36,885 nucleotides of DNA from Pirellulaceae bacterium (GCA_016784735.1 JADHUC010000095.1:1-36885); one strand, 5' to 3'; positions 14,501 through 23,601 are shown, counted from the first letter of the stretch. The notes: generated from the sequence alone by a model not told the origin. Program-made: numbers and translations.

Positions 14501-17500
14501 ATGGACCGCGACACGCTGATTCAGTACCTCGACGACCCTTCCGAGTATGCCGGGCCTCTGCGATCGCTCAAGATCAAGAACGTGGATCGGGCGCATGGCA
14601 ATCTCGTCGCCATTGCCGATTCAGGTATAACGCTTGATCTGCTGGGCGTCATCTGCGAACAGTTGATCGAGCAGTTGCCGCGGCTGAGCGATCCCGATAT
14701 GGCGCTCAACAACCTGGATCGCTTCTTCGCCGCTTCACGAAATCCATTGTCGCTGGGCGCGCTGTTCGAACGCGATCCCGAAGCACTGCCGACGCTGCTG
14801 CAGATTCTGTCCACAAGTCAGCATTTGAGCGACTTATTGATCCGCGATCCGGAGAGTTTCGATTTGCTTCGCATGACGGGTGGCCGGCCGGTGGAGCGTC
14901 ACGTGCTTGTCAAGGAAATCTGCAAGGACGTGGCTACGGCGATGGACGATCGGGACGTGATGGCCATTCTTCGGCGTTACAAGCATCGCGAGACGCTCAG
15001 GATCGCGTACGGCGATATTGTCCAGCGTCATCACTTGGTGGTGGTCACCGAACAGATTTCGTTCCTGGCGGATGCGATTTGCGAGGCGGCTCTGCAAGCG
15101 GCGTGGCGCAAAGAGGAGAGCCAACGCGGTACGCCCCGGCGTCCTGACGGTGACCGTGCCAGGTTCGTCGTGCTGGCGTTGGGCAAGCTGGGCGGCGTGG
15201 AGTTGAACTATTCCAGCGACATCGACCTCATTTATCTGAGCGACGAGGACGGCGAGACGGACGGCCCTCGATCGTGTGCTAACAGCGAGTTCTTCAAGCG
15301 ACTCGCCCGGCAATTCGGCAAGTACCTGACGGAAAACACATCACTGGGCGTGGCCTATCGGGTCGACTTGAATCTGCGGCCGGACGGCAAACAGGGACTG
15401 TCAGTGATCGGCCTCGACGCAGCGTTGCGCTACTACGACATTTCGGGGCGGACGTTTGAACGCCAGGCGTTCGTCAAGGCCCGGCCGGTCGCGGGCGACG
15501 TGGATCTGGGCGAGGAGTTCCTGGAACAGCTCGATCCCTGGATCTACCGCCGCTATCTGAGCCGAGCGGATATCACGGGTATTCGAGCGTTGAAACGTCG
15601 GATCGAACAGCGGACGATTCGCGAAGGGGGCAACGAGCGAAACGTCAAGACGGGCGATGGCGGTATTCGGGATATCGAGTTTGTCATCCAGTTCCTGCAG
15701 CTCTTGAACGGCAGCGAGTTACCGGAAATCCGAACCGGCAACACGCTCGAAGGTATCGACCGCCTGGGGCGTGCCGACTGTTTGACGCTGGAAGAGCGGA
15801 CGAGGCTGGAAGAGAACTACATCATGCTTCGCCGGCTGGAACACCGTCTGCAGATCATGTTCGATCTGCAAACACACATCATGCCGGACGACGACGACGA
15901 ACTGCGCAAGCTGGCCATCCGCATGGGATATCCGGAGGGACCGCATCGTTCGCCGTTGGGTGCTTTCAAGGCCGACTACAAGCAGAAGACCGCGCAGAAT
16001 CGAAGTATGCTGAACCATCTTCTCAGCGAAGCCTTCGGTTCGGAGGAAGAGATCGAGCCCGTCGTCGACCTGATCCTGGATCCGGAGCCGCCGAACGAGG
16101 CGATCAGCCAGGTGCTGAGCGATTACGGATTCAAGAATACGGCCGATGCCTACAAGAACATGATGGCATTGACCACCGAGAAGATCTCGTTCCTGTCAAC
16201 GCGTCGATGTCGCCATTTCCTGGCTACGATTGCGCCGCAGTTGATGCAAACGATCGCTGCCACGCCCGATCCGGATTCGACCCTGGTCAACCTGAGCAAG
16301 GTCAGCGATTCGTTGGGAGGCAAAGGCGTTCTATGGGAACTGTTTCGCTTCAATCCGCCATCGCTGCAACTGTACGTGCGGCTATGCGCCGCCACACCTT
16401 ACTTGTCCGGCGTTCTGACCAGCAATCCGGGGATGATCGACGAATTGATGGATTCGCTGGTCTTGGACAAGCTACCCACGTCGCAATCGCTGCAAATGAC
16501 CCTCGATGACCTGCTTCGAGGCGCCGAGGACATCGAACCCATCCTGCACGGCTTCAAGAATTCGCTTCATTTGCGGGTCGGTGTTCGTGACATTCTGGGT
16601 AAGGAGGACATCCAAAACACGCATCGCGTGTTGTCGGATATCGCCGAAGTGTGCCTCAAAGAGATCACATCGCGAGAATACGAGCAACTCGCACGCAAGT
16701 ACGGAACGCCGACTATTCACGGCGGCAAGCGGGATGGCAAACCTTGCGAATTGGTGATTCTGGCGATGGGCAAGCTGGGTGGCCGCGAGCCGAATTATCA
16801 CAGCGATCTGGATGTGATCTTTCTGTACGACGGTGATGGCTCCACCGAGCAGCCGTCGCGCAGCCGAAGCGATCGCACCACCAGCAATCAGCATTTCTTC
16901 AGCCAGCTAGGCCAGCGAATCATCAAGGTGATCAACAGCCTTGGACCGTACGGCCGGCTGTTCGAACTCGATCCGCGTCTGCGACCGACGGGCAAGAGTG
17001 GCTCGTTGGCCGTTTCGATCGACGGACTCCAGCGGTACTTCGCCACGGGGCAAGGCCAGTTGTGGGAGCGGCAGGCGCTGTGCAAGTCCAGGCCGATCTA
17101 TGGGTCGGCAAACGTGTGCGCAACGGCCATGCAAGTGGTGAACGACGCGATCGTGGGCCCCGGCTGGCAGCCGTCCAAAGCTGAAGAAATCCAGCGCATG
17201 CGTTTGCGTTTGGAGGAAACCGCATCGAAGCAGAACCTGAAACGCGGAGCCGGCGGAACGGTCGACATCGAGTTCGCCGTTCAGATGCTCCAGGTCAAAC
17301 ACGCGGCCGAATTGCCCGACGTGTTGGTGCCGGGTACTCTGGACGCGATCCGAGCGTTGCTGCGGGTCGGTTGCCTGGCCCCCGACGACGGCGAGTATCT
17401 GGAGCGGTCCTATCGTTTCCTGCGCAGCGTCGAAGCGAGGCTGCGTCTGATGAACACAGCCGCGCGGCACGAGTTGCCCGAGGAGGAAATGGAGCTGAGG

Positions 17501-17623
17501 AAGCTGGCCTTTCTACTGGGATACGAAGGCCCCAAGTCGCTGTTGCAGGAATGCAAAACGTATCGCCGCGAGAATCGCAAGCGTTTTGAGCGGTTGTTCC
17601 GCAACGCGTCACGGGGGACTTAG
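14501..17623 (+). CDS. glnE: Bifunctional glutamine synthetase adenylyltransferase/adenylyl-removing enzyme
   Basis: GlnE adjusts glutamine synthetase activity by adding or removing AMP on a tyrosine in response to nitrogen status. The protein has 1040 residues, near or slightly above the usual 940-1000. Two nucleotidyltransferase domains are clear: ALGKLGGVELNYSSDIDLIY at about 226-245 (adenylyl removal) and AMGKLGGREPNYHSDLDVIF at about 753-772 (adenylyl transfer). Each has its paired Asp residues and a following R-LRP-G strand (LNLRPDGKQG and LDPRLRPTGKSG). Helical GlnE linker domains follow each. There is no Shine-Dalgarno sequence before the ATG; TATCAT at 14486-14491 lies only 9 nt upstream, so the message may be nearly leaderless. 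A strong hairpin overlaps the stop codon. No glnA or glnB lies in the window. Confidence 0.97.
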   Translation: MDRDTLIQYLDDPSEYAGPLRSLKIKNVDRAHGNLVAIADSGITLDLLGVICEQLIEQLPRLSDPDMALNNLDRFFAASRNPLSLGALFERDPEALPTLLQILSTSQHLSDLLIRDPESFDLLRMTGGRPVERHVLVKEICKDVATAMDDRDVMAILRRYKHRETLRIAYGDIVQRHHLVVVTEQISFLADAICEAALQAAWRKEESQRGTPRRPDGDRARFVVLALGKLGGVELNYSSDIDLIYLSDEDGETDGPRSCANSEFFKRLARQFGKYLTENTSLGVAYRVDLNLRPDGKQGLSVIGLDAALRYYDISGRTFERQAFVKARPVAGDVDLGEEFLEQLDPWIYRRYLSRADITGIRALKRRIEQRTIREGGNERNVKTGDGGIRDIEFVIQFLQLLNGSELPEIRTGNTLEGIDRLGRADCLTLEERTRLEENYIMLRRLEHRLQIMFDLQTHIMPDDDDELRKLAIRMGYPEGPHRSPLGAFKADYKQKTAQNRSMLNHLLSEAFGSEEEIEPVVDLILDPEPPNEAISQVLSDYGFKNTADAYKNMMALTTEKISFLSTRRCRHFLATIAPQLMQTIAATPDPDSTLVNLSKVSDSLGGKGVLWELFRFNPPSLQLYVRLCAATPYLSGVLTSNPGMIDELMDSLVLDKLPTSQSLQMTLDDLLRGAEDIEPILHGFKNSLHLRVGVRDILGKEDIQNTHRVLSDIAEVCLKEITSREYEQLARKYGTPTIHGGKRDGKPCELVILAMGKLGGREPNYHSDLDVIFLYDGDGSTEQPSRSRSDRTTSNQHFFSQLGQRIIKVINSLGPYGRLFELDPRLRPTGKSGSLAVSIDGLQRYFATGQGQLWERQALCKSRPIYGSANVCATAMQVVNDAIVGPGWQPSKAEEIQRMRLRLEETASKQNLKRGAGGTVDIEFAVQMLQVKHAAELPDVLVPGTLDAIRALLRVGCLAPDDGEYLERSYRFLRSVEARLRLMNTAARHELPEEEMELRKLAFLLGYEGPKSLLQECKTYRRENRKRFERLFRNASRGT

Positions 17624-17655
17624 AAACCCGGCTTCTCCGAAGAAGCCGGGTTTCT
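17622..17655. terminator. Hairpin terminator at the glnE end (AAACCCGG family, copy 1)
   Basis: The perfect 15-bp stem AGAAACCCGGCTTCT pairs with its complement at 17641-17655 around the loop CCGA, followed by CTCTC. It overlaps the last two bases of the glnE stop codon and lies 18 nt from the end of the convergent MBL gene, so it can serve both strands. Related hairpins occur at 23695 and 26593. Confidence 0.8.
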
Positions 17656-17673
17656 CTCTCCGCCGGCCAACTG

Positions 17674-18414
17674 TCAGAACTCGATTTCCATTTGGTCGCG
17701 TCCCAGATCGGTCGACGGAAAGATGCTTCGGGCGACGTCCAAGCCCACGGGGTCGTCTTCGCCGGTGTGCGGATTGATGTGAATGAGAATCAAACGGCCC
17801 ACCTCGGCCTTCCGGGCTACTTCCGCGACGGTCGTGACGCAGCTATGGCCGGTCAGCTTCGCCTTCTCTTCCCAGCCATCGGGAAAATAGCACTCGTGAA
17901 GAAGAACGTCGACACCGCGAAGGTGTTCGACGTAGGCCGCATCCAAATCAGCCGTCGTATCGGTGATGTAGGCCAGCGAACGACCGGGCCATTCGAGCCG
18001 ATAGCCGAGCGAACCGCCTGGATGGTCCAACGCGAAATGGGACACAAAGCCGCCTCCCGGCACGGGGACGCGAGGTTCGAGCGGTCGCTGCTGGAACGGG
18101 GGCCGCACGGGAAACACATGCTCGGAAAACACATGCTCTTCCACGGCCGCCAGCTTTTCGGCTTCGCCGTGCACGCAGACTCGCTCCATCTCTCGTTCAT
18201 AGAGCACGTCCAGCAGATACGTCAGGCCGACCACGTGATCCAGATGTGCATGCGTTAGGAAGATGTCCAGAGTCGCGGTCTGTAGGTGCCGGCTGACGCG
18301 GTACATCCCCGTCCCCGCATCCAGGATTACACCCGTTTCCGGCAGCATCATGCATGCCGTCTGCCGGAGGTCCGTGGGATGGTACCCGCTGGTGCCCAAC
18401 AGTAGAAGTCGCAT
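17674..18414 (-). CDS. MBL-fold metallohydrolase (RNase Z-like)
   Basis: This 246-residue protein has the RNase Z/arylsulfatase-like metallo-beta-lactamase layout: start MRLLLLGTSG, dimetal motif THAHLDHVVG at about 54-63, a third-ligand region FALDHPGG, the buried-Asp strand YITDTTAD, LLHECYF, GHSCVTTVAEVA and the final LIHINPH. Metal-binding His and Asp residues all look intact. The length and the absence of an obvious exosite arm suggest a short RNase Z-like or general phosphodiesterase enzyme rather than proven tRNA 3' processing. Its start is 6 nt downstream of the preceding exported-protein gene on the same strand, so the two form an operon. Confidence 0.88.
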   Translation of the reverse strand: MRLLLLGTSGYHPTDLRQTACMMLPETGVILDAGTGMYRVSRHLQTATLDIFLTHAHLDHVVGLTYLLDVLYEREMERVCVHGEAEKLAAVEEHVFSEHVFPVRPPFQQRPLEPRVPVPGGGFVSHFALDHPGGSLGYRLEWPGRSLAYITDTTADLDAAYVEHLRGVDVLLHECYFPDGWEEKAKLTGHSCVTTVAEVARKAEVGRLILIHINPHTGEDDPVGLDVARSIFPSTDLGRDQMEIEF

Positions 18415-18420
18415 GTTGGT

Positions 18421-19464
18421 TTACCGCTTAAGTGAAGAAATCCACAGGAGAGCTTTTCCCGCCTCGTCGACTCGCAGATCGCTTGTCAGTTTCGCTTGAT
18501 TGGCAAGCCTGTCGATAATTCGTTTGTAGTACGTTCGTTCCGCGGGGAGTGAGACCTTGACCTGTGCCGGATCGATATTGTGAAGCGCCAGAGAATTGTG
18601 GTCGTACAAGATTGGTGCCTTGATCCGTCCTTGGATTGCCTCCAGTGTCGACGAAAGCGGCTGGTCCTGGATCTCGACCTCCAGGAAGTTGAACAGCTCG
18701 GGCAGCGTCTCGCGAGGCGACTTTTCGGACGGCCATCCCACAGGCCAGGACTCCCGCGACCGGCGTACGTCGGTGATCAGTAGCTTGATCTGCCCGCCTG
18801 GCTGCTTCTGCGGTACGAGAACCAGGCCGAGCGGTCGCAGAATGGCAGCCAAGGCCGTGCCGGCGCTAAGACCTTGCAGTTCGTCCCTCACCTGATCGCC
18901 GCCAGCCATCGCATCCAGCACGCTTTGCTCCGCAGTGAAGGACAGCGACAAAGTGCCGGCGATCCTCTTCATCGCGTCGTAGGACTTTTGGCCTTTGGTG
19001 TTGAACGGGATCGGCACGTTTAGCGCCTCGTGGACTTTCACCAGTTGCGTTGCGGTCAAGCCAAACGCTCCCGGTCTCTCGCGGAGTCCCGATTCACCGC
19101 CTTCTTCGAGCTTGGCAATCCAGCGGGCGATACCGGCCTTGTCGCCATGTCGAAACTCGGCGCCCGGCAAACGCAGCGTATTGCGGGCGGTCAGTATACC
19201 GGTGACCTGATAAGTGGGCGATGCGGCAGTTCCCCGTTGGCGGATTTCGGCCTTGTCACCAGAGCGAGCAGAGCGGATTCGCATGCTGCCGAGTTTCAAA
19301 TCCTTCAGCATCCTCATCCACTGATGCGCGCCAGTGGTCGGGAATCCGGGCTCGGTGATCAGCTCGAATTCCACGCGCGGTGCTGCGAACACCGAAAAAA
19401 CTGGGGCGCAAGTACAGATCAGTAACGCGAGAATTGGCGTACGCAAACCCGGTGAATTGTGCAT
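18421..19464 (-). CDS. Exported protein of unknown function
   Basis: This protein has 347 residues from the ATG at 19464, or 363 from the in-frame ATG at 19512. The shorter form gives a cleaner signal peptide (MHNSPGLRTPILALLICTCA, ending FSVFA before APRV); neither start has a good ribosome binding site. I do not recognise the family. Two similar-looking halves are visible: an N-terminal FELITEPGFPTTGAHQWMRMLKDL segment, and C-terminal segments ELFNFLEVEIQDQPLSSTLEAI and APILYDHNSLA that resemble the short beta-alpha-beta STN/secretin-like modules often seen in planctomycete exported proteins. This resemblance is weak. It is the first gene of a two-gene unit with the MBL hydrolase. Confidence 0.7.
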   Translation of the reverse strand: MHNSPGLRTPILALLICTCAPVFSVFAAPRVEFELITEPGFPTTGAHQWMRMLKDLKLGSMRIRSARSGDKAEIRQRGTAASPTYQVTGILTARNTLRLPGAEFRHGDKAGIARWIAKLEEGGESGLRERPGAFGLTATQLVKVHEALNVPIPFNTKGQKSYDAMKRIAGTLSLSFTAEQSVLDAMAGGDQVRDELQGLSAGTALAAILRPLGLVLVPQKQPGGQIKLLITDVRRSRESWPVGWPSEKSPRETLPELFNFLEVEIQDQPLSSTLEAIQGRIKAPILYDHNSLALHNIDPAQVKVSLPAERTYYKRIIDRLANQAKLTSDLRVDEAGKALLWISSLKR

Positions 19465-19620
19465 TTTGAAGCCCAATAGCGTATTACGAGCCCTACCCCT
19501 AACGTAGAACATTATCGCCGAACATTCACTATCAGTTTCGCAGTTCGCGGCGATTTTGCCCCCCTGTTCCGTGGAATCGCCTACAAATATGCGTTCCCAG
19601 CGTCCGCAGAGTCTCGCATT

Positions 19621-19707
19621 GTTTAACCCGAAGCCAAAGGCGATGGCGGGTGCCGCGAGTGGACCGTCTATCCCCTGCCCGCCATCGCCTTCGGCTTCGG
19701 GTTAAAC
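19621..19707. repeat. 87-bp palindromic element, copy 1
   Basis: Arms 19621-19650 and 19678-19707 (30 nt, one mismatch) begin GTTTAACCCGAAGCC and end GGCTTCGGGTTAAAC, with a 27-nt loop. Almost the same element, with a related loop, is at 27520-27607. It lies in the 313-nt spacer upstream of the sugar isomerase gene; the rest of that spacer shows nothing recognisable. A small non-autonomous mobile or REP-like element is the likely nature. Confidence 0.85.
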
Positions 19708-19825
19708 GGGGAAGTTGTTTCATTGGCGATCCTGGTTGCGTTGCCGCCCAAAGAACGGCAAAATAGGGAACTCGATAATCGCATCCAAATCCAACTAGAC
19801 TTCTAACCGTACAAGGAGCAATCAG

Positions 19826-20830
19826 ATGGCGCGACCGGTCACTTTGTTCACCGGCCAGTGGGCAGACCTGCCGTTCGAGGAAATGGCTCGAAAGGCAAAA
19901 GAGTTTGGCTACGATGGCATGGAGTTGGCCTGCTGGGGAGACCATTTCGAAGTGGGCAAGGCGCTGGAGGACGAGAGCTACTGTGCACGCAAACGGGATA
20001 TACTCGATAGCCATGATTTGCAGTGTCACGCCATTAGTGCTCACTTGGTCGGCCAGTGCGTCTTGGATCATATCGACGAGCGGCACCAGGGCATCCTGTT
20101 CTCTGCAGAGCATGTCTGGGGCGACGGCGACCCGGCCGGCGTTAACGAGCGGGCCATCGAGGAAATGAAAGACACGGCCCGCGCCGCACAGAAATTCGGC
20201 ATCGGCATCGTGAACGGATTTACCGGGTCCAGCATTTGGCACTTGAACTACTCGTTCCCGCCGGTGCCGGAATCCATGATCGAATCGGGGTTCCAGCTTC
20301 TGGCCGAGCGATTCAATCCGATTCTGGACGTGTTCGGCGAATGCGGGGTGAAGTTCGCTCTGGAGGTCCACCCCACGGAAATCGCTTTTGATCTGTACAC
20401 GGCCCAACGAGCGTTGGAGGCCCTGGATCATCGCGAGGAGTTCGGCTTCAACTTCGATCCCAGCCATTTGCATTGGCAAGGTGTCGACCCGGTCGAGTTC
20501 ATTCGGGCATTCCCCGATCGCATCTTCCACGTCCATGTCAAGGACGCGATCACGACGCTAGATGGCAGAAGCGGCATCCTGGCCAGCCATCTCAATTTCG
20601 GCGATCACCGACGCGGATGGGACTTCCGCAGCCCCGGCCGCGGCGGCATCAATTTCGAAGAGATCGGCCGCGCCTTGAACGACATCGGCTACGAAGGACC
20701 TCTGTCCATCGAATGGGAAGACTGCGGCATGGACCGCGAGTTCGGCGCCCGCGAAGCATGCGGCTTCACCAAAGAGCGATTGGGCTTCGCGGCCAGCGGA
20801 CGGGCGTTCGACGCGGCGTTTGAAGAGTAA
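19826..20830 (+). CDS. Sugar phosphate isomerase/epimerase-type TIM barrel protein
   Basis: This 334-residue protein has AAGGAG 8 nt before its ATG. It has the xylose isomerase-like TIM barrel (AP endonuclease 2 superfamily) with the expected divalent-metal ligands: Glu in FALEVHPTEIAFD, Asp/His in FNFDPSHLHWQGVDP, His in FHVHVKD and Glu in LSIEWED. The opening (FTGQWADLPFEEMARKAKEFGYDGMEL) is typical of sugar isomerases/epimerases abundant in planctomycetes. The substrate cannot be read from sequence; myo-inositol or keto-sugar isomerisation is common in this family. There is no signal peptide, so it is cytoplasmic. It is monocistronic: a rho-independent terminator follows directly. Confidence 0.9.
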   Translation: MARPVTLFTGQWADLPFEEMARKAKEFGYDGMELACWGDHFEVGKALEDESYCARKRDILDSHDLQCHAISAHLVGQCVLDHIDERHQGILFSAEHVWGDGDPAGVNERAIEEMKDTARAAQKFGIGIVNGFTGSSIWHLNYSFPPVPESMIESGFQLLAERFNPILDVFGECGVKFALEVHPTEIAFDLYTAQRALEALDHREEFGFNFDPSHLHWQGVDPVEFIRAFPDRIFHVHVKDAITTLDGRSGILASHLNFGDHRRGWDFRSPGRGGINFEEIGRALNDIGYEGPLSIEWEDCGMDREFGAREACGFTKERLGFAASGRAFDAAFEE

Positions 20831-20860
20831 GACGCAGGTCGGAAAGAGAATTGCAGACCC

Positions 20861-20903
20861 AACGCCCCGGCAGTTGAAGGCGGCCGGGGCGTTCTCTTTT
20901 CTA
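20861..20903 (+). terminator. Rho-independent terminator after the sugar isomerase gene
   Basis: Stem AACGCCCCGGC (20861-20871) pairs with GCCGGGGCGTT (20883-20893), with an 11-nt loop, followed by CTCTTTTCT. It lies 30 nt after the stop codon and has the stem and T-rich tail expected of an intrinsic terminator. Confidence 0.85.
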
Positions 20904-20923
20904 GATGTGGGCATTCGTGTAAT

Positions 20924-20993
20924 GTGGGGCACGTTTCCAACGTGCCAATGTCGGCAAGCTGGTAAGGTACGGCACGTTGGAAACGTGCCCCAC
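20924..20993. repeat. Perfect 23-bp inverted repeat (GGCACGTTTCCAACGTGCC type)
   Basis: Arms 20924-20946 and 20971-20993 match perfectly around a 24-nt spacer. Within each arm GGCACGTTTCCAACGTGCC is itself nearly palindromic, so the element can fold into one long stem or two short ones. It lies between the isomerase terminator and the promoter of the ChlI-like gene and serves no evident gene. A dispersed repeat is likely. Confidence 0.75.
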
Positions 20994-21071
20994 GTACTCG
21001 CACCGCCGGCATTTCGCAGAGATATGATCAAGCCCGCGATGGCCAAACGAAGCCCCTTCGGATTGCCTCTC

Positions 21072-21098
21072 TTGCCTCACCGAACATCGGTCTATAAT
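21072..21098 (+). promoter_or_regulatory. Candidate sigma-70 promoter for the ChlI-like gene
   Basis: TTGCCT (21072-21077) and a perfect TATAAT (21093-21098) are spaced 15 nt, a little short of the ideal 17. The -10 box is 55 nt before the ATG at 21154. No competing signal is seen in the spacer. Confidence 0.5.
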
Positions 21099-21153
21099 GC
21101 TGGTGAGTCGTCTTTAGGTCTAATTCCCTACTCCTGTCTTTCGTTTGGTCCTC

Positions 21154-22566
21154 ATGACAAGAAAACCTGCCAATCTTCGCGAGTTGCGAGAGAGCGGTTG
21201 GATCTCGAAATCCATCAAGCGCGAAATCCACGACAATTTCATCGCCCAATTGGCCGCGGGCGCGAAATTGTTTCCAGGGATCATCGGCTATCAGGATACA
21301 GTGATCCCGGAAATCAACCTGGGACTGATTGCCGGCCACGATCTGTTGTTCCTGGGCGAGAAAGGTCAAGCGAAAACGCGGCTGATGCGCTGTCTGGTCC
21401 GCTTTCTGGACGAGGAAGTCCCCTACATCGACATACCGGGGGCTCCGTTTCACGAGGATCCCTACCATCCGATCAGCAGCGTTTGCAAGCGGTTCGTTGC
21501 GGAACACGCCGAGGACAAGATCCCTATTGGCTGGTGGCCGCGCGACGATCGTTATGCCGAGCGGTTGGCCCCCGGCACGAAATTCGCCGATGTGATCGGC
21601 GAGATTGATCCGGCGAAACTGGCCGGCGGGGAGAGCATGTCCACCGAAGAGGCGCTGCACTTCGGCCTGATCCCGCGCATGCACCGAGGTATCTTTGCCG
21701 TGAACGAATTGCCGGAACTGGACGAACTGGTGCAAGTGGGACTGTTCAATATTTTGGAGGAGCGTGACGTTCAAATACGTGGCTACCCAATTCGATTTGA
21801 CTTGGATATCTTCCTGCTGTTCTCAGCCAATCCAGCCACCTACAACCGCAGCGGCAAAGTCATTCCGCAATTGAAAGACCGCATCGGTACGGTGGTCCAC
21901 ACCCACTATCCTCGTTCGCGCGATGCGGGCATCGAGATCATCGAGCAGGAAGCGAGAATCGACTTGGATGGCGAATATCCGGTCGCGGTACCATACTTCA
22001 TGCGCGAGATTGTCGAAGAAGTCACCGTCCAGGCTCGCAAGTCCAAGTACGTGGACCAGCAGTCCGGCGTGAGCGCTCGGTTCAGCATCGCGAACTACCG
22101 CACGATGATCGCCAGCGCCAGGCAACGAGCGGTCGTTCTGGGCGAGAAGCCAGCGGTACCTCGCATCAGCGACCTGGGCCGGTTGTATAGCTCGTCGTTG
22201 GGTAAGCTCGAGTTGGATCTGATGGGCAGCCATCAGATGTCCGAGCGTCAAGTGTTAGATTCGGTGACGGCCGAGGCGATTCGCGTTGTGTTCCAGGAAT
22301 ACGTCGACGAGCACGGATTGGCGGAGATTGGAGAGATCTTTGGCCGCGGCGTGAAGCTCGAAGTGGGCGATTTGCTGCCTTCGTCGCACTATGCCGAACG
22401 CCTTCGTCGCGTCCCGCCCGTGTGGGACAAGGCGTTCGAGGTGAATGCATCGGAAGATACGGCCGTACGAGCGTCGTGCGTCGAGTTTGTGCTGGCTGGT
22501 CTGTACGCCATGGACATGGTTTCAAGATCGCAACGTCACGGGCGGATTCTGTACGAGGTGGAATAG
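21154..22566 (+). CDS. Magnesium chelatase ChlI-like AAA+ ATPase
   Basis: This 470-residue protein uses the ATG at 21154; an in-frame TTG at 21145 is less likely. AAA+ features: Walker A GEKGQAKT at about 69-76, the Walker B region GIFAVNELPEL with the following helix, sensor 1 LLFSANPATYNRSGK, and arginine-finger-like DRIGT. The surrounding sequence is that of the ChlI/BchI branch (magnesium chelatase subunit I-like). Chlorophyll synthesis is not implied: such homologues in planctomycetes and other bacteria usually pair with a von Willebrand A partner and act as metal-insertion or MoxR-like remodelling motors. Here the nearest VWA gene lies immediately downstream but in the opposite direction. 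Cytoplasmic; no signal peptide or membrane segment. Confidence 0.85.
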   Translation: MTRKPANLRELRESGWISKSIKREIHDNFIAQLAAGAKLFPGIIGYQDTVIPEINLGLIAGHDLLFLGEKGQAKTRLMRCLVRFLDEEVPYIDIPGAPFHEDPYHPISSVCKRFVAEHAEDKIPIGWWPRDDRYAERLAPGTKFADVIGEIDPAKLAGGESMSTEEALHFGLIPRMHRGIFAVNELPELDELVQVGLFNILEERDVQIRGYPIRFDLDIFLLFSANPATYNRSGKVIPQLKDRIGTVVHTHYPRSRDAGIEIIEQEARIDLDGEYPVAVPYFMREIVEEVTVQARKSKYVDQQSGVSARFSIANYRTMIASARQRAVVLGEKPAVPRISDLGRLYSSSLGKLELDLMGSHQMSERQVLDSVTAEAIRVVFQEYVDEHGLAEIGEIFGRGVKLEVGDLLPSSHYAERLRRVPPVWDKAFEVNASEDTAVRASCVEFVLAGLYAMDMVSRSQRHGRILYEVE

Positions 22567-22572
22567 GCGGTA

Positions 22573-23601
22573 CTAGCCACTCACAGCGGTCTTGCCTCTG
22601 TACCGAGGGATTATCATTTCCAGCAACAGAAATCCCAATCCCAGGCAAACGAAGATCTGGAATCGCTCGCGGTATCGCTTCCGTTTCTCGGCCCGTACCT
22701 CGCCCCGGGCTAGTTTGGCCAAGTGGTCCTCGTAGATCTGTCCCAAGTCGTAGGCCCGCGTTCGTGCCGGGACGTAGGCGCCTTTGGTGGTCAGAGCAAT
22801 CTCCTTCAATAGTCGCTCGTCCATGCACGACCACACTTCCTGGTTCTCGTGTTTTACGTAGCGAAGATTGCCCTGTTCGTCGCGCACCGGGATGCGCGAG
22901 CCTTCGTTCGCATCGCCGAGACCGACGGAGATGATCTTCACGTTCCGCTCGGCAGCCTGCGCCGCCGCCTCTTTCGGGAACGAATCGTGGTCTTCGCCAT
23001 CGGTGATCAACACGATCACCTGGTCGCGATCCCGCGCCTCTTTCATCGACTCGATGGCCTTTCGAATGGCATCGCCGATCAGCGTACCGCCCCGCGGCGC
23101 GCTGTCGGAATCCACGTCGGCAAGCACCATACGGAAAAAGCCCTGGTCGCTGGTCAGCGGAACCTTGACCACCGCCGCGCCGGCGAAGGTGATCAACCCG
23201 ACCCGGTCGCCTTCGAGCTTCTTCAACAAATCCAGGATGTCCGATTTTGCTCGATCCAACCGGTTTGGAGCAACATCTTCGGCCATCATGGATCGCGACA
23301 CGTCCAACAGCACGAACAGATCGACGCCCCGCGCCGAGACCTTTTCGAAATAGACACCCCACCGCGGACGGGCCAGAGCCAAGAGCAGGCAGGTGACTCC
23401 CAAGACGACGGCCGCACCTTTGATCCACGGCCGCAGTTCACCGGGTTCGGGCATCAGCCTCTTGACCATCTCCGGATCCACAAACCGCTTAGCTGCCGCC
23501 AATCGCCTGCGATGCGCGAAAATCAGCAGGCCGACGAGCAACGGTACAATCCAGGAAAGGTAGAAGAAGTCCGGATGTTGGAAGAGATTTGTCCGATCCA
23601 T
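22573..23601 (-). CDS. BatA/BatB-like VWA-domain membrane protein
   Basis: This 342-residue protein has the BatA/BatB architecture: an N-terminal hydrophobic helix (WIVPLLVGLLIFAHRRR), a second helix at about 60-78 (GAAVVLGVTCLLLALA), a von Willebrand A domain at about 90-270, and a C-terminal helix (FVCLGLGFLLLEMII). The metal-ion adhesion site is intact: DVSRSMMAED (DxSxS), TSDQGF and TDGEDHD. Bat proteins normally sit in moxR-batABCDE operons linked to stress or envelope maintenance. Here the gene is solitary and converges on the ChlI-like ATPase with only 6 nt between stop codons, so the two are not in one operon. Whether they are functional partners is inference. Confidence 0.88.
   Translation of the reverse strand: MDRTNLFQHPDFFYLSWIVPLLVGLLIFAHRRRLAAAKRFVDPEMVKRLMPEPGELRPWIKGAAVVLGVTCLLLALARPRWGVYFEKVSARGVDLFVLLDVSRSMMAEDVAPNRLDRAKSDILDLLKKLEGDRVGLITFAGAAVVKVPLTSDQGFFRMVLADVDSDSAPRGGTLIGDAIRKAIESMKEARDRDQVIVLITDGEDHDSFPKEAAAQAAERNVKIISVGLGDANEGSRIPVRDEQGNLRYVKHENQEVWSCMDERLLKEIALTTKGAYVPARTRAYDLGQIYEDHLAKLARGEVRAEKRKRYRERFQIFVCLGLGFLLLEMIIPRYRGKTAVSG

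Noticed and set aside
19532..20536. Leftward open frame of 334 codons
   Set aside because: It is antisense to the TIM-barrel isomerase gene and spans the palindromic element; it has no protein-like features.
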